DNA of 64,000 nt from Salipiger bermudensis (GCF_019801965.1 NZ_JAHVIA010000008.1:124001-188000); one strand, 5' to 3'. Shown: positions 17,331 to 27,579, counted from the first letter of the stretch. Translations and numbers: made by a program. Notes: generated from the letters alone by a model not told the origin.

Positions 17331-18107
17331 CTACCTCACGGCCTCGATCGGGCCCTCGGCGCGCCCGTGGATGAATTGTTGCAAATAGGGATCGGCGGCG
17401 CGGTCCATCTCGGCCACCGGGCCGGTCCACTTGATGACACCGTCATGCAGCATCGCCACGTCGTCGGCGATGGCCCGGACCGAGCTCATGTCATGGGTGA
17501 TGGTCATCGCGGTGGCGCCCATCTCGGTGACGATCTCGCGGATCAGATCGTTGATCACGCCGGCCATGATGGGATCGAGCCCGGTGGTGGGCTCGTCGAA
17601 GAAGATGATCTCGGGATCGGCGGCGATGGCGCGGGCCAGGCCGACGCGCTTCTGCATGCCGCCCGAAAGCTCCGCCGGGAAGGCATCGGCGACATCCGGC
17701 GTCAGCCCGACGCGGCGCAGCTTCTCGATGGCGATCTCGCGCGCCTCGCGCTTCGGGCGCCTGAGGGCGCCGCGCAGCAGCCGGAAGGCGACGTTCTGCC
17801 AGACCGGCAGCGAGTCGAAGAGCGCGCCGCCCTGGAACAGCATGCCGAAGCGGGCGAGGAAGGCGTCGCGGTCGCCCTCGTGCATGTCGTGGCCATCGAC
17901 GAAGATCTGCCCGGCATCGGGTTCGATCAGGCCGAGCACGCATTTCAGCGTCACCGATTTGCCGGTGCCAGAGCCGCCGATGATCACCATCGAGGTGCCG
18001 CGCGGGATGCTCATGTGCACGTCGCGCAGCACCGGCTTGGTGCCGAAGGATTTAGCGACGTGGCGCAGCTCGATCATCGGGGGCAGGGGCGTCGGGGTGT
18101 CGGTCAT
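17331..18107 (-). CDS. MlaF-type ABC transporter ATP-binding protein
   Basis: ATPase of an MCE/Mla-class lipid transporter, 258 residues. Walker A GGSGTGKS, the signature LSGGMQKRVGLARA and Walker B IIFFDEPTTGLDP are intact, and the Q-loop region reads MLFQGGALFDSL, a wording typical of MlaF. It overlaps the permease gene by four bases (ATGA). No MCE-domain substrate protein (MlaD-like) lies in this operon, so the partner must be encoded elsewhere or replaced by the PqiA-like neighbour. Confidence 0.9.
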   Translation of the reverse strand: MTDTPTPLPPMIELRHVAKSFGTKPVLRDVHMSIPRGTSMVIIGGSGTGKSVTLKCVLGLIEPDAGQIFVDGHDMHEGDRDAFLARFGMLFQGGALFDSLPVWQNVAFRLLRGALRRPKREAREIAIEKLRRVGLTPDVADAFPAELSGGMQKRVGLARAIAADPEIIFFDEPTTGLDPIMAGVINDLIREIVTEMGATAMTITHDMSSVRAIADDVAMLHDGVIKWTGPVAEMDRAADPYLQQFIHGRAEGPIEAVR

Positions 18108-18886
18108 ATCGAGAAGAACACCCCGGTGAGCAGGAAGTTGGCGGCCAGGATCAGCACCGCCGCCGCCTCGACCGAGCCCTTGGTGGCGCGGCCGACGCCC
18201 TGCGCGCCGCGGCCCGACTGCATGCCGTAATAGCAGCCCATCAGCGCCGCGATGCCGCCGAAGGCGCAGCCCTTGACCAGCGAGGAGACGATGTCGAGCG
18301 GCTCGAGGAAATCGACTGTGTTCTCGAGATAGGCCGCCGGGTTGAAGCCGAGCGAGCCGGTGGCGACGAAATAGCCGCCGAAGATGCCGATCACGTCGCC
18401 CACCGCCACCAGGAGCGGCACCACGATCAGCGCCGCCAGCAGCCGCGGCGCGACGAGGTATTTCATCGGGTGGGTCGAGAGCGTCACCAGAGCGTCGATC
18501 TGCTCGGTCACCTTCATGGTGGCGATCTCGGCGGCGATGCTCGAGGTCACCCGCGCGGCGATCATCAGACCCACCAGCACCGGCCCCAGCTCGCGCACCA
18601 TGCCGATGGCGACGATCTGCGGCACCACCGCCTCGGCGTTGAACCGGGCGCCGCCGGAATAGATCTGCAGCGCCAGCGCGCCGCCGGTGAACACCGCCGT
18701 CAGCCCGACCACTGGCAGCGAGAGCCAGCCGATCTGCAGCAGCGCGTTAAGGAATTCGCGGGCATAGAAGGGCGGGCGAACCAGGTGGCTGATCGCCGCG
18801 CCGGCAAAGATCGCCACCCGCCCGATGGCGGCGAGGACCCGAAGAACCGTGCGGCCGATCAGCGCCAGTGGCGTGGCGAGGCTCAT
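18104..18886 (-). CDS. MlaE-type ABC transporter permease
   Basis: Integral-membrane permease of the MlaE/TTG2B family, 260 residues with about five to six helices. Family marks: [55 protein letters not shown] and the [16 protein letters not shown] loop near the end. It overlaps alr upstream (ATGA) and mlaF downstream (ATGA). It probably moves phospholipid between the inner and outer membranes; the direction is not inferable from sequence. Confidence 0.92.
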   Translation of the reverse strand: MSLATPLALIGRTVLRVLAAIGRVAIFAGAAISHLVRPPFYAREFLNALLQIGWLSLPVVGLTAVFTGGALALQIYSGGARFNAEAVVPQIVAIGMVRELGPVLVGLMIAARVTSSIAAEIATMKVTEQIDALVTLSTHPMKYLVAPRLLAALIVVPLLVAVGDVIGIFGGYFVATGSLGFNPAAYLENTVDFLEPLDIVSSLVKGCAFGGIAALMGCYYGMQSGRGAQGVGRATKGSVEAAAVLILAANFLLTGVFFSI

Positions 18887-19920
18887 GCCCCGGTATAGGT
18901 CCGGGCGTAGCGGTTGCCGAGCGAGGTCAGCACCTCGTAGCCGATGGTGCCGATGGCGTCGGCGACGGTGTCGACACCCTGCTTCTGGCCCAGGAGCTCG
19001 ACCTGCTCTGGCACCTCCTTGAGCGCGGTGACGTCGATGGTGATGAGATCCATCGAAACCCGGCCGAGGATCTTGCAGCGGATGTTGCCGGCCCAGACAT
19101 AGCCCTTCTTGGCGAGCGCCCGGTGGATGCCGTCGGCGTAGCCGGCGGCGATGGTCGCCACCTTGGTGGGCACGCGCGCCACCCAGCTGTTGCCATAGCC
19201 CACCGCCTCGCCGGGGGTGACCTCGCGGGTCTGGATGACCGGCAGCAGCAGTTCGACAACGGGCTTCGCATCCGCGAAGGGCAGGCCGCCATAGATGCCG
19301 ATGCCCGGCCGCGTGACCTCGAAATGATAGTTCGGCCCCAGCAGGATGCCGCCGGTGGCCGAGAGCGAGCGCGGCGCCTCGATATCATCGGTCATCTCGC
19401 GGAAGGTGCGCAGCTGCAGCGCGTTCATGCCGTGCTCGGGCTCGTCGGCGCAGGCCAGGTGCGACATGACAAGCCGCGGCTTCTGGGCCAGCGCGATCTC
19501 GCGCAGGGCCGACCATTCCGACGGCTCCATGCCGAGCCGGTTCATGCCGCTGTCGAGCTGGATGCCGAACGCATGGCCGGGCAGGGCCTCGACATGGCGC
19601 AGCATCTGGTCGATCGAGTTGATCATCGGCACGAGGCGGGCCTCGCGCAGCACCTCGGCATCGCCCTTCATGTGGCCCGAGAACACGCAGATCTCGGGAT
19701 CCGGCCCGAGCGCGCGGCGCACCGCGAGCCCTTCCGAAGCCTCGGCCACGAAGAAGCGCGTCGCGCCCTCGGCGGCCAGCGCCGGGGCGACCTTGTCGAC
19801 CCCGAGCCCGTAGGCATTCGCCTTGACGACGGCGCCGGCCTCGCCGGTGGTAAGATCGGCGAGCGCGCGCCAGTTTGCGCGGATCGCGGCGAGGTCGATA
19901 GAAAGCTGTGCCTGTGCCAT
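18883..19920 (-). CDS. alr: alanine racemase
   Basis: PLP enzyme that makes D-alanine for peptidoglycan, 345 residues. The PLP lysine is Lys33 in [11 protein letters not shown], the second catalytic base is the Tyr of [10 protein letters not shown], and [11 protein letters not shown] is conserved. ATG 19920 ([10 protein letters not shown]) is chosen; the longer frame begins with TTG and adds six residues. Its stop overlaps the start of the lipid-transporter permease gene, and dnaB ends 60 bases upstream, so the cell-wall and lipid genes share one transcript. Confidence 0.95.
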   Translation of the reverse strand: MAQAQLSIDLAAIRANWRALADLTTGEAGAVVKANAYGLGVDKVAPALAAEGATRFFVAEASEGLAVRRALGPDPEICVFSGHMKGDAEVLREARLVPMINSIDQMLRHVEALPGHAFGIQLDSGMNRLGMEPSEWSALREIALAQKPRLVMSHLACADEPEHGMNALQLRTFREMTDDIEAPRSLSATGGILLGPNYHFEVTRPGIGIYGGLPFADAKPVVELLLPVIQTREVTPGEAVGYGNSWVARVPTKVATIAAGYADGIHRALAKKGYVWAGNIRCKILGRVSMDLITIDVTALKEVPEQVELLGQKQGVDTVADAIGTIGYEVLTSLGNRYARTYTGA

Positions 19921-19980
19921 GCCTTGCTTGAAATCCAACCCCGCAGGGCCGTCAAGTGGGAAAGCGGTCGCGGGCCGGGC

Positions 19981-21465
19981 CTAGAAGCCGTCGCCGTCCT
20001 GCTGCCACGGTTTGACGAGGTTTCCGAAGCGGGTGAACTGGCTCTCGAAGGACAGCTCGACCGTGCCGATGGGGCCGTGACGCTGCTTGCCGATGATCAC
20101 CTCGGCCTTGGCGTGCAGCCGGCTCATGCGCTCCTGCCAGGCGGCCATCTCGTCGAGACGGTCGTCCGAGGGCTTTTCCCGCTCGACATAGTATTCCTCG
20201 CGGAACACGAACATCACCACGTCGGCATCCTGCTCGATCGAGCCCGATTCGCGCAGGTCCGAGAGCTGCGGCCGCTTGTCGTCGCGGCTTTCCACCTGGC
20301 GCGACAGCTGCGACAGCGCGATCACGGGGATGTTGAGCTCCTTGGCGATGGCCTTGAGGCCCATGGAGATCTCGGCGATCTCCTGCACCCGGTTGTCGGC
20401 GGTGCCGCGCAGCAGCTGCAGGTAGTCGACGATGATCAGGTCGAGCCCGTGGGTCCGCTTCAGGCGGCGCGAACGGGCCGCCACCTGGCTGATCGGCAGG
20501 GCGGGCGTGTCGTCGATGAAGAGCGGGCAGGCCTCGAGCTCCTTGGCGGCCTCGACGAAGCGGCGGAATTCCTTCTCGTCCATGTCGCCCTGGCGGATCT
20601 TGTGGCTCGAGATCTCCGAGGCCTCGGCGAGGATACGTCCTGCCAGCTGCTCGGCGCTCATTTCGAGGCTGAAGAAGCCCACAACGCCGCCGTCGATGGC
20701 GCCCTCGGTGCCATCATGCTTCTGGCCGCGCTTGTAGGCCTTGGCGATGTTGAAGGCGATGTTGGTGGCCAGCGACGTCTTGCCCATCGAGGGGCGGCCG
20801 GCGAGGATCAGAAGGTCCGACGGGTGCAGACCGCCGAGTTTCTTGTCCATGTCGATGAGCCCGGTGGAGATGCCGGCGAGCCCGCCCTCGCGCTGGTAGG
20901 CGGCGTTGGCCACGTTGACCGCTTCGGTCACGGCACGCAGGAAGGACTGAAAGCCGCCCTCGGTCTGGCCCTGCTCGGCGAGCTTGTAGAGCGCCTGCTC
21001 GGCCTCGACGATCTGCTCCTTGGGCTCGGATTTCACGTCGACCTTGGCGGCCTTCGAGGCGATGTCGCGGCCGAGCTGGATCAGGTCGCGGCGCACCGCG
21101 AGATCATAGATCATCTGCGCATAGTCGCGCACCGCGAAGCTCGACACCGCGGCGCCGGCGAGACGCGCGAGATAGGCCGGGCCGCCCAGCTCCTTGAGCC
21201 CCTCGTCATCCTCCATGAAGGCCTTCAGCGTCACCGGGGAGGCGAGGTTGTTCTTGGCGATGCGCGCGGCGGCGATCTCGTAGATGCGGGCATGCACCGG
21301 CTCGAAGAAATGGTGCGAGCTGAGGATCGCCGCGACCCGGTCATAGATGTCGTTGTTGGTCAGGATCGCGCCCAGGAGCTGCTGCTCGGCCTCGATCGAA
21401 TGCGGCATCGTCTCCGGCTGTTCCACCTCGACGCCGGTCGGATTGAACACGCTGTGGTCGTTCAT
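19981..21465 (-). CDS. dnaB: replicative DNA helicase DnaB
   Basis: Hexameric fork helicase, 494 residues. The N-terminal primase-interacting domain (PHSIEAEQQLLGAIL) is followed by the RecA-like motor with Walker A GRPSMGKTSLATNIA, Walker B LIIVDYLQLL and the SQLSRQVESR segment. No intein is present. Start is ATG 21465. Heads the run dnaB-alr-mlaEF. Confidence 0.97.
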   Translation of the reverse strand: MNDHSVFNPTGVEVEQPETMPHSIEAEQQLLGAILTNNDIYDRVAAILSSHHFFEPVHARIYEIAAARIAKNNLASPVTLKAFMEDDEGLKELGGPAYLARLAGAAVSSFAVRDYAQMIYDLAVRRDLIQLGRDIASKAAKVDVKSEPKEQIVEAEQALYKLAEQGQTEGGFQSFLRAVTEAVNVANAAYQREGGLAGISTGLIDMDKKLGGLHPSDLLILAGRPSMGKTSLATNIAFNIAKAYKRGQKHDGTEGAIDGGVVGFFSLEMSAEQLAGRILAEASEISSHKIRQGDMDEKEFRRFVEAAKELEACPLFIDDTPALPISQVAARSRRLKRTHGLDLIIVDYLQLLRGTADNRVQEIAEISMGLKAIAKELNIPVIALSQLSRQVESRDDKRPQLSDLRESGSIEQDADVVMFVFREEYYVEREKPSDDRLDEMAAWQERMSRLHAKAEVIIGKQRHGPIGTVELSFESQFTRFGNLVKPWQQDGDGF

Positions 21466-21626
21466 TGCTCTGCCCTGTCCTTGCCTGTCTCTGCCCCGTT
21501 ATCCCACTGCCCAGGTGGTTCGTGCGTGATAGCCAATGACGGCGCAAACACCAATCGGGATATGTTTGTGGACAACCGGCGGATAAACCGGTGGAGATCG
21601 CGGGGCACGCCCGCGACCGTCTTGAT

Positions 21627-21654
21627 ATCGTATCACGACTTTCAAATGCCGCAA
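21627..21654 (-). promoter_or_regulatory. possible dnaB promoter
   Basis: On the minus strand TTGCGG (21654-21649) is followed by 16 bases and TACGAT (21632-21627), about 160 bases before the dnaB start. This is a consensus-like match only. Confidence 0.3.
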
Positions 21655-21710
21655 CATTTAGGGGAATTCTCGCGATTCTCCCCAATGCGAAGGATGGCGT
21701 GAAAAACCGC

Positions 21711-22391
21711 TTATGCGCCGTTTTCCGCCTGCCATTTACGCGGATCGGCAAGGAAGGCCTCGACCTGCGCGAGGGTGTCTTCATCGAAGCCGCCGCGTGC
21801 CTTGGCCTCGGCCAGCACGTCGTGCCAGGTGCAGAGGTAGTGCAGATCGACGCCGTGATCGCCGAGCGTCTTGGTGGTCTCGGGGAAGATGCCGTAATAG
21901 AAGATGACGGCGGTGTGGGCGCAGCTGGCGCCGGTCTCGCGGATCGCGTCGACGAAGCTCAGCTTCGAGCCGCCATCGGTGGTCAGATCCTCGACCAGAA
22001 GCACCCGCTGGCCCTCGGTCATCACGCCCTCGATGCGGGCGTTGCGGCCGTAGCCCTTGGGCTTCTTGCGCACATAGGTCATCGGCAGCGCCATGCGCTC
22101 GGCGACCATGGCGGCGAAGGGGATGCCCGCGGTCTCGCCGCCGGCGATGTTGTCGAAGGCCTCGAAGCCGGCGTTGCGCATCACGGTGACGGTGAGGAAA
22201 TCCATCAGCGTCGCGCGCACCCGCGGGAAGGAGTTGGGCTTGCGGCAGTCGATATAGACCGGCGAGGGCAGGCCGGAGGCGAGCTTGAAGGGCTCACCGT
22301 TCTCCATGAAATGCACCGCGCCGATCTCCCACAGCATGCGCGCGGTGAGGCGGGCCATTTCTTCGGACGAGGGATAGGACGAGGGGATCAT
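21711..22391 (-). CDS. pyrE: orotate phosphoribosyltransferase
   Basis: Converts orotate plus PRPP to OMP in pyrimidine synthesis. It has 226 residues. The PRPP-binding motif [14 protein letters not shown] and the [11 protein letters not shown] segment are present. ATG 22391 is chosen over the in-frame GTG 22400 because GGAG stands eight bases before this ATG and would overlap the GTG start. It lies downstream of pyrC on the same strand, separated by 197 bases containing a half copy of repeat family 1. Confidence 0.93.
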   Translation of the reverse strand: MIPSSYPSSEEMARLTARMLWEIGAVHFMENGEPFKLASGLPSPVYIDCRKPNSFPRVRATLMDFLTVTVMRNAGFEAFDNIAGGETAGIPFAAMVAERMALPMTYVRKKPKGYGRNARIEGVMTEGQRVLLVEDLTTDGGSKLSFVDAIRETGASCAHTAVIFYYGIFPETTKTLGDHGVDLHYLCTWHDVLAEAKARGGFDEDTLAQVEAFLADPRKWQAENGA

Positions 22392-22460
22392 CGGGCGCAC
22401 TCCAAGCTGACAGACGCCGCCCCTCTAGCCCGAAACCGCCCCCACAGGGAAGGCCCCGCA

Positions 22461-22530
22461 TCTTCTCTGGTTCGACAAATACCTCGGGGTGAATGCCGCG
22501 CCTCGCGCGGCAGAGGGGCAGAGCCCCTTG
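22461..22530 (-). repeat. dispersed hairpin repeat family 1, half copy E
   Basis: On the minus strand: AGGGGCTCTGCCCCT hairpin, then ACCCCGAGGTATTTG...AACCAGAGAAGA, which is the left half of the element. The right arm (CTTCTCT...AATACTCCCGCC) is missing. It lies between pyrC and pyrE. Confidence 0.8.
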
Positions 22531-22588
22531 CACCGGCCCGGGGGCCGGTGCAGCGCATCTCGGATCGCCCCGTCTCGGGGGATCCGCC

Positions 22589-23623
22589 TCAGAGCACCCG
22601 CCAGTGCAGCGGGAAGCCCGGCTCGAAGACGGTGACCGGTCCGTCGCCGGTCTCGATCTTGGCGGGGTAGCTCACTGGCGCACCCTTCTCGAGCGTGATC
22701 CGGTCCTCGTTGGGCGCGAGGCCATAGAAGGCCGGACCGTTGAGCGAGGTGAAGCCCTCCAGCCGGTCGAGCGCGCCGGCCTGCTCGAACACCTCCGCCA
22801 GCACCGACATGGTGTTGGTGGCGGTGAAGCAGCCGGCGCAGCCGCAGGCGCTTTCCTTGTTCGGGTCGGTATGCGGCGCGCTGTCGGTGCCGAGGAAGAA
22901 GCTCGCATCACCGCTTGTCGCCGCCTCCAGCAGCGCCTGGCGATGGCTCTCGCGCTTGGCCACCGGCAGGCAGTAGTAATGCGGCTTGATGCCGCCGACG
23001 AGGATGTGGTTGCGGTTGATCACCAGGTGATGCGTGGTGATCGTGGCGCCCAGATCGTCGCCGCCCGCGCGCGCATACTCGACACCGTCCTTGGTGGTGA
23101 TGTGCTCCATCACCACCCGCAGCCCCGGGGTGGCGCGGCGGACCGGGTCGAGGACCCGCTCGATGAACACCGCCTCGCGGTCGAAGATGTCGACATTGCC
23201 ATCGACCACCTCGCCATGCACGCAGAGCGGAATGCCGTGCTCGGCCATGGTCTCGAGCACCGGCCGGACCTTGTCGAAATCCCGCACGCCCGAGGCCGAG
23301 TTGGTGGTGGCGCCCGCCGGGTAGAGCTTGACCGCGGTGATGATGCCTTCGGCCTTGGCGCGGGCGACATCCGCCGGATCGGTCTCCTCGGTGAGGTAGA
23401 GCGTCATCAGCGGGATGAAGCCGATGCCCTCTGGGATGGCGGCGCGGATGCGCTCGCGATAGGCCGCCGCCTCGGCGCCGGTCACGACCGGAGGCACGAG
23501 GTTGGGCATGATGATGGCGCGGCCGAAATGGCGCGCGGTCTCGGGGGTCACGGCGCGCAGCATCGCGCCATCGCGCAGATGAAGGTGCCAGTCGTCGGGG
23601 CGTCGCAGGGTGATCTGGGTCAT
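22589..23623 (-). CDS. pyrC: dihydroorotase
   Basis: Zinc amidohydrolase closing carbamoyl-aspartate to dihydroorotate. At 344 residues it belongs to the class II (E. coli-type) enzymes. Metal ligands are visible in WHLHLRDG near the N-terminus, and the conserved [16 protein letters not shown] and [10 protein letters not shown] segments are present. ATG 23623 fits the family; an upstream extension translates repeat DNA and is rejected. Paired with pyrE downstream. Confidence 0.95.
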   Translation of the reverse strand: MTQITLRRPDDWHLHLRDGAMLRAVTPETARHFGRAIIMPNLVPPVVTGAEAAAYRERIRAAIPEGIGFIPLMTLYLTEETDPADVARAKAEGIITAVKLYPAGATTNSASGVRDFDKVRPVLETMAEHGIPLCVHGEVVDGNVDIFDREAVFIERVLDPVRRATPGLRVVMEHITTKDGVEYARAGGDDLGATITTHHLVINRNHILVGGIKPHYYCLPVAKRESHRQALLEAATSGDASFFLGTDSAPHTDPNKESACGCAGCFTATNTMSVLAEVFEQAGALDRLEGFTSLNGPAFYGLAPNEDRITLEKGAPVSYPAKIETGDGPVTVFEPGFPLHWRVL

Positions 23624-23730
23624 GGCGGAGCCGATAGCACGCGCCGAGCAACTGGGCCAGTGGCAAGCGTGGGCGGGCCACCCGTCGAGGCCGCGCTGCC
23701 GCATCCGATGTGTCGCCTGGCGACGAGGCG

Positions 23731-23853
23731 GCAGGGGGCGCTGCCCCCTCTTGGCGCCGTGCGCCAATTCACCCCCGAGGTATTTTGAAACCAGAGAAGA
23801 CAGGAGCGCCCGTGTCTTCTCTTCGTCAAAAATACTCCCGCCGGAGGCAGGCC
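23731..23853 (+). repeat. dispersed hairpin repeat family 1, copy B
   Basis: Full copy: GC hairpin (CAGGGGGCGCTGCCCCCT), then CCCCCGAGGTATTTTGAAAC, CAGAGAAG and the right arm CTTCTCTTCG-TCAAAAATACTCCCGCCGGAGG. The first 60 bases are almost identical to copy A. It lies just past the stop of the b561-YceI gene. Confidence 0.9.
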
Positions 23854-23876
23854 GGGCGGCGGGGCCGGGCGCGGCC

Positions 23877-25076
23877 TCAGGCGTCGCCGCTGCGGGTGGC
23901 GGTCAACTCGATCAGCACCTCGACCTCGAAGCCGAGCTGGCCGGGATCGCCCATGTTGTCGCCGATGCCGTAGTTGCGGCGGTCGAGCGTGGTGCGGCCT
24001 TCCATGCGGGCGGTGTCGCCGTCGAGGGTCAGCTGGAAGGGCAGGGTGACCGGGACTTCGGCGCCCTTGAGCGTCAGCCTGCCCTGCGCCTCGTAGCCAT
24101 CGGCGACATTGAGGATGTCGGCGTTGAAGCTGGCGGTGGGGAAGTCGTTCGCGGCGAAGAAATCCGCACCGAGCGCCTGGCTGGTGACCGAGCCGAGCGT
24201 CAGTGAGGGGATGGAGATGGTCACCTCGACCTCGCCGGCCTTTCCGGGCGCGTCCTGCGGCTCGAAGGCGATCGCCGCGGTCCAGTCGGCGAAGCTGCCG
24301 GTGACCTCGGAGCCCATCTGAACCAGGCTGATCGAGAGCGTGCCCTCCTGCACCTGCCAGTCCGAGGCGGCTTGTTCCAGCGCCGGCGCGTCGCCACGCT
24401 CTTCGTTGCTGAAATACCCCGCCGCTGCGCCGCCGCCGAGCACCGCGATCCAGGCCGCAAGCGCCAGCACCGCCGGCGCCGCGCCGGCATGGCGCGCACC
24501 GGGCTGGCCCGCCGCTGCGCCGTGGGCCATGCGGCGCAGGGTGGCGTCGCGGTCGACCGCGGCGTGCTTGATGGCGCCGGCCACGTGCAGCACCAGCGCG
24601 CCCACCAGCAGCCATTGCGCCAGGAAATGCACCGTCGCCATGGTCTCGGCCAACTCCGGCGAATTGGGCACGAAGGGAAGGTTCTGTCCGAAGGGCCACC
24701 AGATCGGCGCGAAACCGTCGGTCGCGGCGTGTTCGATCCAGCCCGAGAGCGGCACGATCACCAGCGCCGCGTAGAGCGCCCAGTGCACCGTGTCGGCCAG
24801 CGTGGTCTCGGCGCGGCGCTCGGGGTGCAGCGGCACCGGGCGCGGCTGCACGATGGCCCAGACAATCCGCCCCAGCGCCAGCAGGAAGACCGCCACGCCC
24901 AGAGTCTTGTGGGCCGAGAACAGCGTCGTCTTCAGCGCGATCTGGTCGGCATCCTGCATCGGCGCCAGGTGGGCGAGCCAGCCCAGCGGGATCATCAGGA
25001 GGATTCCGAGCGCGATCAGCCAGTGAAAGAGACGCGCGAGGCTGCCGTAAGAGGTGGCGGTGTTGGCGAGGGGCAT
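23877..25076 (-). CDS. cytochrome b561-YceI fusion protein
   Basis: Two-domain protein of 399 residues. Residues about 8-180 form a cytochrome b561 of the prokaryotic type: four helices with candidate haem His in [27 protein letters not shown] and [12 protein letters not shown] linker with one more helix ([20 protein letters not shown]) leads to a YceI lipocalin-like domain (about 235-395; [19 protein letters not shown] and [12 protein letters not shown]). b561 can pass electrons across the membrane; YceI domains bind polyprenoids such as quinones. Joined, they suggest periplasmic quinone-linked electron transfer. ATG 25076 has AGGAG upstream. No operon partner is evident. Confidence 0.88.
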   Translation of the reverse strand: MPLANTATSYGSLARLFHWLIALGILLMIPLGWLAHLAPMQDADQIALKTTLFSAHKTLGVAVFLLALGRIVWAIVQPRPVPLHPERRAETTLADTVHWALYAALVIVPLSGWIEHAATDGFAPIWWPFGQNLPFVPNSPELAETMATVHFLAQWLLVGALVLHVAGAIKHAAVDRDATLRRMAHGAAAGQPGARHAGAAPAVLALAAWIAVLGGGAAAGYFSNEERGDAPALEQAASDWQVQEGTLSISLVQMGSEVTGSFADWTAAIAFEPQDAPGKAGEVEVTISIPSLTLGSVTSQALGADFFAANDFPTASFNADILNVADGYEAQGRLTLKGAEVPVTLPFQLTLDGDTARMEGRTTLDRRNYGIGDNMGDPGQLGFEVEVLIELTATRSGDA

Positions 25077-25255
25077 CCGGGGCTCCTGTCGGGGTGTGTG
25101 CTTCCCCCTAACTAGCCTCGCTGCGCCGCGGCGCAATTGCGGAGCCGCGCACAGCGCTCGTGCGTGAGCGTTGCGAAGCCGCGGCAACGGCGCTAAGGGA
25201 GGCCCCCAACGGCACGGCAGACGTGCGCAAACCGCAACCTTTGGGAGGACCGCAG

Positions 25256-26197
25256 ATGTCCCGAGCATTCATTTTCCCCGGCCAGGGCGCACAGGCGATC
25301 GGCATGGGCAAGGCGCTGGCCGAGGCCTACCCGGCGGCGCGCGCGGTGTTCGACGAGGTCGACGCGGCGCTCGGCGAGAAGCTCTCGACGCTGATCTGGG
25401 AGGGCGAGGCCGAGACGCTGACCCTGACCGAGAACGCCCAGCCGGCGCTGATGGCGACCTCGCTGGCGGCGATGCGCGCGCTCGAGGCCGAGGGCGTCTC
25501 GGTTGGCACGGCCAGCTTCGTGGCCGGGCACTCGCTCGGGGAATACTCTGCACTCACCGCCGCCGGCGCGCTCAGCGTCGCCGACGCGGCGCGGCTCCTG
25601 CGCACCCGTGGGCGCGCCATGCAGCAGGCAGTGCCGGTCGGCGAGGGCGCCATGGCGGCGCTGCTCGGGCTCGACCTCGCCACTGCACAGGCGGTGGCCT
25701 CTGAGGCCGCGCAGGGCGGCGGCGTTTGCGCCGCGGCCAATGACAACGACCCCGCGCAGGTGGTGATCTCGGGCAGCAAGGACGCGGTCGAGCGCGCCGT
25801 GGAGATCGCCAAGGCGAAGGGCGCGAAGCGCGCGGTGATGCTGCCGGTGAGCGCGCCGTTCCATTGCGCGCTGATGGCGCCCGCCGCCGAGGTCATGGCC
25901 GAGGCGCTGGCGGCGGTCGAGATCGCCGCGCCGAGCGTGCCGCTGGTCGCCAACGTGCGCGCCAGCGCCGTCACCGAGCCGGCCGAGATCCGCGCGCTGC
26001 TGGTCGAGCAGGTCACCGGCTCGGTGCGCTGGCGCGAGTCGGTGGAATACATGGTGGCGCAGGGCGTCACCGAGTTCTGGGAGATCGGCGCAGGCAAGGC
26101 GCTGACCGGCATGGTGCGCCGCATCCACCGACCTGCGGGCGTCCAGACCGTGGGCACGCCCGAGGATGTCGCCAAGGTGCTGGAAGCGGCCGAGTAA
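25256..26197 (+). CDS. fabD: malonyl-CoA:ACP transacylase
   Basis: Loads malonate from CoA onto ACP for fatty-acid synthesis. It has 313 residues. The nucleophile Ser is in VAGHSLGEYSAL; FIFPGQGAQAIGMG at the start and VSAPFHCALM (catalytic His) are conserved. ATG 25256 has a strong GGGAGG site; the longer frame is spurious. First gene of fabD-fabG-acpP. Confidence 0.96.
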   Translation: MSRAFIFPGQGAQAIGMGKALAEAYPAARAVFDEVDAALGEKLSTLIWEGEAETLTLTENAQPALMATSLAAMRALEAEGVSVGTASFVAGHSLGEYSALTAAGALSVADAARLLRTRGRAMQQAVPVGEGAMAALLGLDLATAQAVASEAAQGGGVCAAANDNDPAQVVISGSKDAVERAVEIAKAKGAKRAVMLPVSAPFHCALMAPAAEVMAEALAAVEIAAPSVPLVANVRASAVTEPAEIRALLVEQVTGSVRWRESVEYMVAQGVTEFWEIGAGKALTGMVRRIHRPAGVQTVGTPEDVAKVLEAAE

Positions 26198-26327
26198 GCC
26201 GCGCCCTGCAGCGCGAGGGAGAGCGCCGCGCGGTGCTCTCGCCCTTGCCCTGCGCGCGGGCCGGTGCGATACGCGATCGCAAGCAATGCGAAATGACGGA
26301 ACTGAGAAGAGAGAGGCAAGCCGAGCC

Positions 26328-27065
26328 ATGTTCGATCTGACTGGAAAATGCGCGCTGATCACCGGGGCCTCCGGCGGCATCGGCGGTGCCATCGCCAAGG
26401 CGCTGCACGAGGCCGGCGCCACGGTGGGGCTCTCGGGCACCCGCGAGGCGCCGCTGCAGGCGCTGGCCGAGGAACTGGGCGAGCGGGCGTTCGTGCTGCC
26501 CTGCAACCTCTCCGACCCGGAGGCCGTCGCGGCGCTGCCGAAGCAGGCAGCGGAAGCCATGGGCAGCGTCGACATCCTCGTCAACAACGCCGGCATCACC
26601 CGCGACAACCTCTTCATGCGGATGTCGGACGAGGAGTGGCAGTCGGTGCTCGACGTCAACCTCACCGCCACCTTCAAGCTCTGCAAGGGCGTGCTGCGCG
26701 GCATGATGAAGGCGCGCTGGGGCCGCATCGTCAACATCTCCTCGGTGGTCGGCGCGACCGGCAACCCGGGGCAGGGCAACTACGCCGCCGCCAAGGCCGG
26801 CATGGTGGGCATGTCGAAATCGCTGGCCTACGAAGTCGCGTCGCGCGGCATCACCGTCAACGCGGTGGCACCGGGCTTCATCGAGACCGCGATGACCGAC
26901 AAGCTCAACGATGACCAGAAGGCCGGTATCCTCGGCCAGATCCCCTCGGGCCGCATGGGCAGTGCCGACGAGATCGCCTCGGCGGTGCTCTATCTGGCGA
27001 GCCCCGAGGCGGGCTACGTGACCGGCGCGACGCTGCACGTCAACGGCGGCATGGCGATGCTGTAA
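26328..27065 (+). CDS. fabG: 3-oxoacyl-ACP reductase
   Basis: NADPH-dependent SDR that reduces beta-ketoacyl-ACP. It has 245 residues. The glycine motif TGASGGIG (12-19), the NNAG motif, and the catalytic Ser139, Tyr152 and Lys156 are all in place. The C-terminal HVNGGMAML is typical. It starts 130 bases after fabD, and its place between fabD and acpP makes the fatty-acid role secure. Confidence 0.96.
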   Translation: MFDLTGKCALITGASGGIGGAIAKALHEAGATVGLSGTREAPLQALAEELGERAFVLPCNLSDPEAVAALPKQAAEAMGSVDILVNNAGITRDNLFMRMSDEEWQSVLDVNLTATFKLCKGVLRGMMKARWGRIVNISSVVGATGNPGQGNYAAAKAGMVGMSKSLAYEVASRGITVNAVAPGFIETAMTDKLNDDQKAGILGQIPSGRMGSADEIASAVLYLASPEAGYVTGATLHVNGGMAML

Positions 27066-27094
27066 ACGCCGCTTTCATGAGGGGCGGAAAGCAT

Positions 27095-27122
27095 TTGCCA
27101 ACCCGGCCCCTTATGATATAGG
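27095..27122 (+). promoter_or_regulatory. predicted acpP promoter
   Basis: TTGCCA (27095-27100), 16-base spacer, TATAGG (27117-27122) in the fabG-acpP gap. The roughly 160-base leader that would follow contains several short hairpins (for example GTGCGA-TCCG-TCGCAC at 27146-27161 and CGCCC-GTCAC-GGGCG at 27196-27210). A separate acpP promoter would explain the high expression usual for this gene. Confidence 0.45.
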
Positions 27123-27283
27123 CGCGCAAGGAATGAGGCCCGGGGGTGCGATCCGTCGCACCGCAAGGCCGGACCCGGACCATCCGGGGATGAGGCGCCC
27201 GTCACGGGCGAAAATGAGCCACCACCCCGGTGGGGCAAGGGCAGAGAGGGCCGCAGGGCCCGGACAAATGTGAGGACGGAAAC

Positions 27284-27517
27284 ATGAGCGATATCCCTGA
27301 TCGCGTGCGCAAGATCGTTGTCGAGCATCTCGGCGTTGAAGAAGACAAGGTGACCGAGAGCGCCTCGTTCATCGACGATCTGGGCGCAGACAGCCTCGAC
27401 ACCGTCGAGCTGGTCATGGCCTTCGAAGAAGAGTTCGGCATCGAGATCCCGGACGACGCCGCCGAGACCATCCAGACCTTCGGCGACGCGGTCAAGTTCA
27501 TCAAGGAAGCGTCGTAA
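27284..27517 (+). CDS. acpP: acyl carrier protein
   Basis: Small acidic carrier of acyl chains in fatty-acid and lipid A synthesis, 77 residues. The phosphopantetheine Ser is in [11 protein letters not shown]; the four-helix pattern and acidity are typical. ATG 27284 has GAGGA upstream. A strong terminator follows. Confidence 0.98.
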   Translation: MSDIPDRVRKIVVEHLGVEEDKVTESASFIDDLGADSLDTVELVMAFEEEFGIEIPDDAAETIQTFGDAVKFIKEAS

Positions 27518-27550
27518 GCGACGCCTCCGGACCGACCGGAAGTCATCGAG

Positions 27551-27579
27551 CGGCGTCCCCCGGGGCGCCGTTTTCTTTT
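27551..27579 (+). terminator. Rho-independent terminator after acpP
   Basis: CGGCGTCCCC-CGGGGCGCCG hairpin (27551-27570) followed by TTTTCTTTT, 33 bases past the acpP stop. Confidence 0.85.

Noticed and set aside
18868-21702. A 944-codon open frame on the plus strand opposite alr and dnaB, and similar long antisense frames (57433-60234, 40096-42252, 14651-16324)
   Set aside because: These mirror real genes in high-G+C DNA where stops are rare in certain antisense frames; no family-like motifs, and composition rich in Arg/Gly/Ala/His.
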